64,000 bases of DNA from Limnanthes douglasii subsp. nivea. Its lineage: Eukaryota; Streptophyta; Magnoliopsida; Brassicales; Limnanthaceae. Shown here piece by piece: positions 44,701 to 52,454 of the stretch. A program made the position numbers and the translations under genes. Location of the stretch: the NCBI GenBank assembly GCA_036936605.1, contig JAUPFV010000005.1, positions 153,947,195 through 154,011,194 on the forward strand, read 5' to 3'. A model generated the notes under the pieces. That model saw only the letters and a list, made by a program, of their open reading frames with translations. It did not search any database and had not been told where the DNA came from. Positions within the stretch are counted from its first letter, which is position 1. Each line of letters starts with the position of its first letter.

Positions 44701-45101
44701 GGATTAGCCGTCCACCTCGGATAATTGGCCTCCCTAATGTGCCCCATCTTGTATAACCGATCCACTTCGGAAACTATGGCCTCAGATTTCTCCAATGAAA
44801 AAGCCCTTCTTTTTTGGATAATTGGTTTGACCTTCGGATCAACCGCTAAGCTATGACATATGATATTACTTGGGACCCCTACCACATCTTCAGATCTCCA
44901 AGCAAACACATCCAAGTTTTCAGACAAAAAATTCAACAACTTTTCCCGCATCGACAAAGATAACAGAGTGCCAATTCGAAGTACCCTGCCCTTATTAAAA
45001 ATAAATTCCTCTATTTCTTCATTGACCACTACAGAACTCGGGGTTGACCTCGGATCATCAATTCCCTCGTCCGTTTCACCACAAGACAACCCCCCAAACT
45101 G
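41796..45101 (-). CDS. gypsy element 2 pol: RT, RNase H, archaeal-type RNase H, integrase
   Basis: An open frame of about 1,100 codons, uninterrupted. RT (about residues 110-290) has KKKNGKWRMCVDFTDLNRAC, FMDAFSGYNQIRMNP, PFGLKNAGSTYQRLMNKAF and the catalytic VYIDDMLVKSK. RNase H (about 370-500) has KPVYYVSKSLVDAEKRYLKL. A second, archaeal-type RNase H (about 525-650) has RTDGGSSSKWSSAG, ASNNEAEYEA and ETDSQL. Integrase (about 745-1000) has HCGFRALTRR...CDTCQRY, RWGIDLVGPLP, TTDNGPQF and HPQANGQVEV; the C-terminal domain has KLAPNWEGPYEV. It has no ATG of its own at the start: it follows the gag-protease UAG (45102-45104) in the same frame, beginning CAG TTT GGG GGG TTG. Expression by readthrough is likely. 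Confidence 0.95.
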   Translation of the reverse strand, partial: QFGGLSCGETDEGIDDPRSTPSSVVVNEEIEEFIFNKGRVLRIGTLLSLSMREKLLNFLSENLDVFAWRSEDVVGVPSNIICHSLAVDPKVKPIIQKRRAFSLEKSEAIVSEVDRLYKMGHIREANYPRWTANPVVVKKKNGKWRMCVDFTDLNRACPKDPFPVPRIDQLVDSTSGNKILTFMDAFSGYNQIRMNPDDEESTTFITDRGLHCYKVMPFGLKNAGSTYQRLMNKAFASQIGRNIEVYIDDMLVKSKSDDEHIDDLEETFFNLRAIQLKLNPEKCTFGVRSGKFLGYMISERGIEVDPEQLKALISMSSPRNIKEVQMLTGRLAALNRFISRFSDKCLPFFQVLRKPNNFEWTSDCEEAFLKIKNLLSSPEILTKPRKGEQLFLYIAVSDYAVSAVLISEDTKISKPVYYVSKSLVDAEKRYLKLEKLALCVVVAARKMRPYFQAHTIVVRTSYPLKNVLQKPDISGRMTKWSVELGDFDVLFSPRTAIKAQALADFLVEFHSSRSEEKDAEKVNENPTWTIRTDGGSSSKWSSAGVELVAPTGEFMFQAIKFGFHASNNEAEYEAVLAGLRLAKICGAMFVRLETDSQLVVNHVKGVSEAKKERLVLYLQELRGMMAQFENVEVEHIRRGNNTMADSLATMAYSEEYPWIITQPSPSIISNPEQCEVVDEVVNNPTCARGDWRFDLLNFISNGILPMDKHLLKKIKYKSLGYVVLDGVLYKRSASKPLLRCLGKDESQNVLSELHDGDGSAHCGFRALTRRVLLAGYYWPTILQDAKSLVRSCDTCQRYANLIHKPAVPLMTISEAIPFDRWGIDLVGPLPMASGGRQMIIVAVDYFSKWAEAEPLAGTKAKDVIKFIQSNICYRFGVPRKITTDNGPQFNNKEMDSFCSSKGIQQCFSTPFHPQANGQVEVTNRSILDGLKKNLAGAAGKWPNYLQEVLWAYRTTPREATKETPFSLVYGMDAVCPAESTLPSYRLLQYSEADNDEARRVELDLLEEKRVKAHLNVIHYQTLMRSRYDAKVKRREFKIGDLVLRKVFLHTKDKHLGKLAPNWEGPYEVTMRVKPGSYRLSDREGRMLKHPWNIEHLKLYCE

Positions 45102-47420
45102 CTAACTCTCCATGAGATCATCAGAACTTTTACCACGTAACCTAAATGCAGCAGCATAACATTCCCTTGCCACCTTTTGGTCACTTCGGACTACACCAAC
45201 TCTGTCCTCGACCACATACTTCAGACACTGATGAACTGTAGAAACTACAGCGTACATTTTGGCCAACCATGATCTCCCAAGAATAGCATTGTAACTTGAT
45301 GGACAATCCACCACCACAAAAAGTACCTGCACTTTCTTCTTGAAAGGCCCTTTCCCCAAGGAAATTTCACCTTCGAATTCACCTATCACAATTGCTGATG
45401 CGCCAGTAAACCCAATGATAGTCCTCTCTGATTTTTCTATTCGAGGTGGTGCAGTTAACCTATCATACGTTGACTTAAAAAGCACATTAGCAGAGCTTCC
45501 TGTATCGATCAACACTCGTCGAATCTCCACCCCGCATACTTCTGCTCCAATGACCACTGCATCCTCATGTGGCCCCGTGATGCCCCTCAAATCATCTCCG
45601 TCGAATATTATAAAAGGCACATCCTTTCTGCTGCTTAGCTGTGCCGATGCACCTCCCTCAATTTGCCTTGTTAAGTTTACTATATGCCTCTTCCTCGAAT
45701 TATTGGTGTTGTTGGTCATCGAATCCCCTCCAAATATGGTTAATGATTCAAAAAAGGCACACAGATCTCGAACACGTCCCTGACGCATCGGCTCATCTAT
45801 CGACATTAACAAAAGTCGGCTGGGGTCTGGTTCGACATATTCCGAGGCTACATCGAAACCATCTGCCTCACCTGCAACATCTAAAATCATTAACGCAGTT
45901 TCCTGCTTGGAATTGGGATTACTTCCTTTAGGGGCTGTTGTCTTGGCATTCTTCCTGACATACTCCAACAGCTTTCCATTTTCGATCAGAACTTGCATCT
46001 CCTTCTTCAGAGCAATGCAATCATTTGTATCATGGCCGACGTCCTCATGATACCTACAAAATTTATTATTGCGCTCCTCCCTCGGCCTGTTAATAGCTGG
46101 TGGCTTTCTAAAATTGATTGTTCCTCTTGTTTTTTCATATATTGAAGCCACACTCTCAGTTAAATCTGCATAGTAATCCGGCCTCACCCACACATTCGAC
46201 CTGGATCTATACTGCTGCTGGTTATTAGAATTATGCTGATTATATCCCCCTTGATACGAGTTCGAGGTTCCTCGGTTAGAAACATTTGGGTTGTTCTTCG
46301 GACGCGAAGGATTGTTGTTTGAGACGTTAGATTGTCCACTCCCCTTTTGAACAATACTAGCGCCTCCTCGAACCCTTGTTGATTCTTCGACCTTAATCTG
46401 GTCCTCTACCTGAGCCATAAGAGCTCCAAACGTTAACGCTCTGCGCCTCGTAGTCTCATCGGCTAAATCCCCAGGCAACAGCCCCTGCCTGAACGCTGCC
46501 ATAGCCACACTTTCCTCACAGTCATCCAGCTCAGCCTTTGTTGACACAAACCTCTTGGTATAATCCTTCAACTTCTCTCCCACAGCCTGTTTGCACTGTA
46601 TTATCGTGTCCCCATTGGCTCTCATCTCCTTGCTTCCCACAAATTGTCTGCGAAAAGCAGTGTAGAAACTTCTAAAATTTGCAATCGATTCCTTAGGAAT
46701 CTTATTAAACCATTTTAGCGCAGTTCCCTTAAACGTTTGAGAAAAAGCTCTACACACCAATCTATCATCATCTTCAAAATTAGTCATATAGTTTTTAAAT
46801 TGTTCTATGTGGTCATCGGGATCTTGAGTCCCATCGAACTTTTCAACTTTGGAAATATCAAACCGCCTCGGTAGCGGTACAGATCTGATCTCCCTGACCA
46901 GCGGTGAGTCCCTCCAATCAACCCCCTGGACATACTGGTCCTCACTTCTCATCCCCACAGTTGCATACAAGCTGGACTCACCTTCATACTTCCGAGGTGA
47001 ACACCTCCGAGGCGAGTATTTCCGAGGTGAGTATACTCGCCTCTCTTTCTTCTTCCTTCCCTCCTTAAACGACTTAGCTGGCCGGAACTCACGCTCTGTT
47101 CCTCTTGAACGGCCTCGAGAACGTTCATACCTCGGTGCTTCATCAGATTCAGAATCTTCAAAATCCTCCTCATCACTAGAGTTTTCATACAGTCGCCTTT
47201 GTAACTTTTCCTTCCTCTTCTTTATCCCGCTATACTCTTTTTTTTGCTCAGACCGTGCCCTACGCAGCTCATAGTGATCATCACCCTCATCCATCGACTG
47301 ATCAGACTGATCATTACGATCGCCTCCTGCTATCTTAGACCTAAGTCTAGCACCATTATTATCTCCTTTCTTTTTTACCAATTCGTCAAGCTCAGCCACC
47401 TTCCTAATCATTTCATTCAT
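45102..47420 (-). CDS. gypsy element 2 gag-protease
   Basis: The frame is open from about 47510 to the UAG at 45102-45104; the first in-frame ATG is at 47420 (MNEMIRKVAELDELVKK). The N-terminal third is charged, with Arg/Ser repeats (YSPRKYSPRRCSPRKY). The gag domain follows (KFDGTQDPDDHIEQFKNYM, ALKWFNKIP, FRRQFVGSKEM, FRQGLLPGDLADETTRRRA). A zinc knuckle variant reads CRYHEDVGHDTNDC. The aspartic protease has VLIDTGSSANVLF and later IIGFTGASAIVIGEFEGEI. An upstream ATG at 47542 starts MNPEESDSHL in another frame and resembles the gag start of element 1, so a one-base frameshift may have removed the original N-terminus. Products would form the particle core and process Gag-Pol. Confidence 0.9.
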   Translation of the reverse strand: MNEMIRKVAELDELVKKKGDNNGARLRSKIAGGDRNDQSDQSMDEGDDHYELRRARSEQKKEYSGIKKRKEKLQRRLYENSSDEEDFEDSESDEAPRYERSRGRSRGTEREFRPAKSFKEGRKKKERRVYSPRKYSPRRCSPRKYEGESSLYATVGMRSEDQYVQGVDWRDSPLVREIRSVPLPRRFDISKVEKFDGTQDPDDHIEQFKNYMTNFEDDDRLVCRAFSQTFKGTALKWFNKIPKESIANFRSFYTAFRRQFVGSKEMRANGDTIIQCKQAVGEKLKDYTKRFVSTKAELDDCEESVAMAAFRQGLLPGDLADETTRRRALTFGALMAQVEDQIKVEESTRVRGGASIVQKGSGQSNVSNNNPSRPKNNPNVSNRGTSNSYQGGYNQHNSNNQQQYRSRSNVWVRPDYYADLTESVASIYEKTRGTINFRKPPAINRPREERNNKFCRYHEDVGHDTNDCIALKKEMQVLIENGKLLEYVRKNAKTTAPKGSNPNSKQETALMILDVAGEADGFDVASEYVEPDPSRLLLMSIDEPMRQGRVRDLCAFFESLTIFGGDSMTNNTNNSRKRHIVNLTRQIEGGASAQLSSRKDVPFIIFDGDDLRGITGPHEDAVVIGAEVCGVEIRRVLIDTGSSANVLFKSTYDRLTAPPRIEKSERTIIGFTGASAIVIGEFEGEISLGKGPFKKKVQVLFVVVDCPSSYNAILGRSWLAKMYAVVSTVHQCLKYVVEDRVGVVRSDQKVARECYAAAFRLRGKSSDDLMES

Positions 47421-47670
47421 TTTTCCTTCAAAGTCAAATTGGACTGATTGAATTGGAACAGATTTACCTGCCTCCTGCAAATCGGATTTCAGCGTCTCTA
47501 TCGCCTTGCGAACAGATGGCTGTCACTTTCCTCTGGATTCATCTCCAAACAGCGAAAAATCAAACGAAATATGAAAATTCGAACGAAAAACTTAAAAAAC
47601 GAGAACTCGAACGTTGATTTTTGATCTGTTGATCAAGGTATCCTCGCCCCTCTTTCTAGCGCCAATTTGG

Positions 47671-47931
47671 TGAGAAATTAAGTTGTAAAGAGTGAATTAA
47701 GAACAGAGAATCCACAGTGAGAATTTCCAAAAGTGAAAAGTACCTCTGAATATTTCATAGGTCAAAATAACTCCTTCAGCCTCTTTAAATAGGCCAGGTG
47801 AGTTAGTTAGAGAAAACGGTTACATATTGTTAAATTTACAACTTAACCCCTAGGTTCTTCCTAAAGTCTAATTTAATCCTATAATTACAGCATTTATCAC
47901 TTTAGTCCCTAAAGAATACTTTTCCTTATCA
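47671..47931 (-). repeat. gypsy element 2, 5' LTR (right copy)
   Basis: Identical to the left copy. As the 5' LTR in element orientation it should drive gag-pol transcription leftwards from the CTATTTAAAG motif near 47777-47787. The primer-binding site lies directly inside it. Confidence 0.97.
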
Positions 47932-48265
47932 GTTATATCTGTTGGATTATCGTGTGTAGACACTTCCTTCACATTAACAATTCCATTTAATAAACTCATA
48001 CATGACATCTATGTGTTTTGTACACTCGTGGTATATTTGATTTCATGTAAGGTGTATGGTGCTTTAACTGTCACAAAATACTTTTATAGTAGTTCCATAA
48101 AATCTCATATATTTCACTAAACCTTGCAACCATATTGCTTCATTAATGATTTCCGTTACAACCATATATTTTGCTTCTGCTGTAGACAAAGCTGTAAACA
48201 TCTTCACCATTTTTAGTGATTTATGTTGGTGTCACTATTATTAATAAACCTTATTCTAAAGATAG
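47932..48265 (-). pseudogene. Ty1/copia RNase H remnant, other half of the host of gypsy element 2
   Basis: The minus strand reads ALSTAEAKYMVVTEIINEAI, then KVFCDS, HLT, and CTKHIDVMYEFIK with a few stops: the copia RNase H with its Ser-Thr-Ala-Glu-Ala motif. It ends at the GTTAT flank of gypsy element 2. The segment at 37527 and leftwards continues it in frame once the element and one target copy are discounted. Confidence 0.75.
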
Positions 48266-49489
48266 AAAAAACAAACTATGAACCAAACACTCTATCACGA
48301 CATTTCATTGTACTTTTGCATTAGTATAAAAACAACATTGTATAAGTTTGTAATGCATATTGTTTGGTTAAAAATACTAGTTAGAGATTTGATCTTTAAT
48401 ATATATATATAATATAATATATATAATATAATATGTTTATGAGAAGATAAATATTGCTATATTGAACTTGATTTTAAAATCCGTTAAAAAAATAAAAAAA
48501 AAAATTAAACATGAAAGTGTCTCAAAAAATAAAATTACTACATTATTGAACGATTGAATTCCATTTTATTTTAGATTACGTAATATTCACCAGAAAATTC
48601 AAAAATATTATCATAAGCCAATCTTATAATTGATACAAGAAAAAAAGAAATAATCTGAATTTCAAAAAAATATTTTAAAAACAACCGATAAATAACTCTG
48701 ACTGATGATAACAAAAAAGATACCTAAAAACAAAGGGCTTCTTTGTCCGAGAAACAAATATTTCTATAAGGTTAGTTCGTTAGAGAATAAATTAAAAATT
48801 GACCGCTTAGCTAAAGTCGTATAGAAAGGTAATATATAATAGGTAAAAATAAAAGGTAAATTCAAAAAATCAAAAATTAAAAATCTAATATATAATAAAT
48901 AAAAACTAAAAATTACAGTTACCAGACGGTACATATCTCGCAACTTAGTCGTCACATAAAAAAAAGTATTATTGACAAAAACTTAAAAACTAAACCTGCA
49001 ACAAAAACATACTATTTATAATATCACATTCCACAATTTGATAAATTTCACTTGCAATAGATCATAAATGAAATAATAGGTAAATATGAAAAGTATTTTA
49101 ATATAAATGCAAAAATAAAAAACTATGTGCCACAATAAATAAACATGAAAAACTATACTATATTTCATTTTAGCAAATATAAACCATAATCAGAGACAAA
49201 ATCATTCATTTCTCTCAATTCTAATTTTAATTGAATAGGGTAATCTACACACAACCACTCACTATCAAACTTCATTACCAATAACTATTCAAGATTTAAT
49301 AAGGTACGATCAACAACCTTGTTATAAATGACTATTTACAAATATATTTTAATCATTTTTCATCTCCTGTTTTTTGTTTTTTAAATGTCATATCTTTCAA
49401 ATCATAGTTCTAAAAAATTGAAAAATATCATTGGTTTTCTTAAGACAAAAAATACTAGATATGTGAAAGATATTTTTTTAATTTTTTTA
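48266..49489. other. AT-rich spacer, no gene seen
   Basis: Low-GC sequence with a short TATATAATATAATATA run at 48399-48432. I found no supported coding region, RNA gene or transposon ends. Confidence 0.65.
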
Positions 49490-49965
49490 ATTGTGTAATT
49501 ACGTGCAATTGGTTTGCAATTAGTCTAGAAAAGAAATTGTATTCAATTTGTAAAATTACGTGTAATTTGGTTGCTAAAAATAAATGTGTTTTAGTTGTGA
49601 TATTACATGCAATTCGTTTGCTAAAATTTTATTGTATTTGAGTTACGGAATTACGTGCAAATAGATTGCAAAAATAAGAAAAAAATAGTTGCCAAAATAA
49701 GATTTTACTTTCTAAACAAGTGTGGTTGTACGTAAATATAAAAAAAAAACTTATTTTTTTTAAATGACTATGAAACAACTTACGTTTTTGTAGTTGCGAA
49801 ATACGTGCATTGTGTTCCAATTGTGAAAATATGCGCAATTTAGTTGTGAAAAAAGTTTGGAAAAAACAATTCTATATGACTTGCGGTGTAATTTGGTTGT
49901 TAAAAAACAATTATGTTCTAGTTCCGGGATTACGTGTGATGTGGTTGCCAAAATAAGAAGAAAAA
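49490..49965. repeat. degenerate repeat array with TTACGTGCAATTTGGTTGC-like words
   Basis: Words close to TTACGTGCAATT, GGTTTGC/GGTTGC and TAGTTGTGAAA recur irregularly about every 50-65 bases, for example near 49498, 49555, 49605, 49650, 49800, 49835, 49880 and 49930. Heavy divergence and variable spacing indicate an old satellite-like or element-internal array. It causes the spurious minus-strand frames here. Confidence 0.6.
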
Positions 49966-50585
49966 TAAGTATCCAAAATAATATTTCATATATGTAGATG
50001 TCGTCTTGGCTGTCTTAAAAAATAGAAATATACGTGTTTTTAATTATTATCTTTTAAAAATAGAATTGAAAATGTATAGAGTATTTAAATAGTTAAAATA
50101 ACTAAGAACCATGCTAAATTGAGACCTGTTTTTTTTAAACGAGACTCCGCTATAATGAGACATTTCCCCCTATAATAAGACCTCAATATTTACGATAATA
50201 CAATTTATATAAATACCTCATATTTATAGATTTCACCCATTTCTCTCTTCCAAACTTTAAAATCTCTCACAATTTCGATTTTCAAAAACCTCAAATTTCT
50301 CAAATCCAAGTTTACACTCACGTTAAGGTATTTTTCTCTACATGTCGGTGTAATATTTGTTGAATTTACATAAATAGTTTAGTGATATATAGAGTTTAAG
50401 GTTTAGTTTGAAAAATCGATTTTTTTATCTTTATAGTTGTTGTTTCGAATTGTAGCTAATTGTATATGTTAAGTTATGTTTATATATTCGTTTCAGTATG
50501 TTATTTGCATGATTTAGGTTAGATTTGGCTGAATTCAAAACTTTGGAGATACTTGTTGGTTCATGCAATTTCACAAACTCTAAGT

Positions 50586-50640
50586 GCCATGATTAACCGA
50601 ATTCACACACTATAGGTTCGCGAATCCGGCTAATCATGGC
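50586..50640. repeat. 19-bp stem inverted repeat
   Basis: GCCATGATTAACCGAATTC (50586-50604) pairs with GAATCCGGCTAATCATGGC (50622-50640) at 17 of 19 positions, with a 17-base loop. It stands alone in AT-rich sequence; it may be part of a decayed element end. Confidence 0.8.
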
Positions 50641-50778
50641 GTCCGGATTTCGTGAGTGCACACAAATTTTTGTATCAAATTGTGCCCATTATATGTACGA
50701 TTTTAGCGCAAATTAAGCACATGATGCGCGCGGTTGCTACCGTTTTGTTAAATTATGTTTCTTTAACTTTTAATTGAC

Positions 50779-51700
50779 TTGATTATTTCGTACCATTGCT
50801 TATGTCTTCGTGTAATACATATTAGAGTGTTGTTGAATTGTTTTGAATATGTTTTGGTATATAGTAATATGCTTTTTTGTATTTTCAGCATGTCTTATCA
50901 GCGGAGAGAGCCAGATCCTCCTGGATCGGACAATGATTCTACACATGGCTATCATCGTGAACCTAGGTCATGGTCTACTAGGGTTCATCAACATGGCATT
51001 CTTCATTTTCCAGTCGTTACACATGATTTGATCTGTAAGACTAATCTAGTCGAATTTCGTGACCTTAATAGTAGTTATAATTATTTCCAATATCAAGAAC
51101 ATCACTTTTTCTGTTCATCTTGTATGGTCTGCTTCGTAACACTGAACAATTGAAATAGGTGTTCATTCATAACCTTGGGAATAACCATACTTGTTTCCAC
51201 TAATAGTAATTCTTTTTTATTGTAAGAACATAAAGTACCATAATTTTTTTTTTACAAATATCATAAAATAACTCTGACTGGAGGGTTGTCGAAAGTCACT
51301 AGAAAGTGTGAAAAATATTGAGACACATATTAGTCAAAGTCTTAAAAAATATTTCGATCACTTTTGAGACACAAAAAATGTTCAAATAACGTGAAGGGAC
51401 AACCACATTTTCTCGATGAACATTCTTTCTGTTTCTTCACATATCCCGGTTTTGGGTTAGCTTTATAAATACATCATTGAAATTTTCCATTTTTGCTACA
51501 TCGTCGTCTTTATTCATAACCAAAATGAATCTGAAATTGATTTTTTTGGAATCAACCCATGAGACCAAATCGAATTTCGTATAATAGCTTTTAGTACAAA
51601 AGTTTGTGTGTAATCGGCCATCGAACATGGCGGTTGCTCCGGTTCCTACAAAGCACATACAATTATATCAAAATATACTTAATTCTAAATAATTATATCG
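50779..51700. pseudogene. possible MULE-type transposon remnant (PB1-like exon) and exon-like frame
   Basis: Minus-strand frame 51658-51437, with an acceptor-like TTTGTAG upstream, contains INFRFILVMNKDDDVAKMEN followed by FNDVF. Its shape is that of the PB1-like N-terminal domain found in many plant MULE proteins (family pattern: hydrophobic strand, NDKDL, then MxxFH). Plus-strand frame at about 50890-51080 follows TTTTCAG and reads MSYQRREPDPPGSDNDS then HGYHREPRSWSTRVHQHG; I do not recognise it. Neither forms a complete gene and no terminal inverted repeats were found. From 51700 to 52454 I see only the AT-rich upstream region of the dimethyltransferase gene. Confidence 0.3.
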
Positions 51701-52454
51701 AAATCTGCTTAAATCGCGCAAATTAATGCACGTAATTATTCAAAGTCATGCGTACAACACAATCAATTTGAGCAAAATCACATAATTACACTACCATAAT
51801 TAAATACCAAATCGCGTAAAATTGTGCGCATAATTGACCAATATCACCCGCTCCGGGTGTGTGATTTGACCAAAATCGTGCCCTCTCAATGTGTGATTTG
51901 AAAAAATCGAACAAGAACAACTATTCTGATTTTATCCACGATCACGCGCTCTTGGTTCGCAATTCATCCATACTAGCACGCGATACGTGAATTTTTGCTA
52001 CTGACCATAAAAAAAAGTTCAAAATTTACTTTTACTCCTTCCTCTAATGCAGAATCATCAATACTGTAAGAAAAATTGTCATTCAAGTCAATCAAATGTA
52101 TAATGCACGATAGTTTTAGGGATTTTTAGATCAAAATTAGTGTTTAGAAGTAGTTGGGTGGGAGAAAAAAATTAAGTTTTTACATGTGAATAGAAAAATA
52201 GTATTTTCACATTTAAATTAAATTCTAATTTCAAAATCCTAATTGAGTTTCTATATTTAAAAAAATTGTTGATTTTTTATTAATACAAAACCATATGATT
52301 ATTAATAATTTAACTTTTACCCAAATTTTAATAGATAATAATACTAAAATAAATAGGACCACATCCAAAACATTAAAAGTTCAAAATGAAATAAAATGAA
52401 TTTGGCGCCTAGAAAAGAGACTGAATCTAAAAACCTCCATCCTAATTTCTAAAG

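Larger units (their letters stand above)
37536..47931 (-). mobile_element. Ty3/gypsy element 2, Tat type, full length and young
   Basis: Two LTRs of 261 bp (37536-37796 and 47671-47931) read identically base for base. On the minus strand the order is LTR, primer-binding site (TTGGCGCTAGAAAG, about 47648-47665), gag-protease, UAG, pol, six 34-bp repeats, antisense gene, polypurine tract (CTAGGGGGGCTAC, 37797-37809), LTR. Left flank ATTAT (37528-37532) and right flank GTTAT (47932-47936) fit a 5-bp target duplication with one mismatch; three extra bases (TGG) next to the left LTR match the first internal bases beside the other LTR. Long intact frames and identical LTRs mean very recent insertion. 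Confidence 0.96.

Noticed and set aside
45340..47447. Plus-strand frames opposite gag-protease of gypsy element 2
   Set aside because: They are shadows of the coding frame and show no conserved domain, unlike the spliced antisense gene at 38395-41196.
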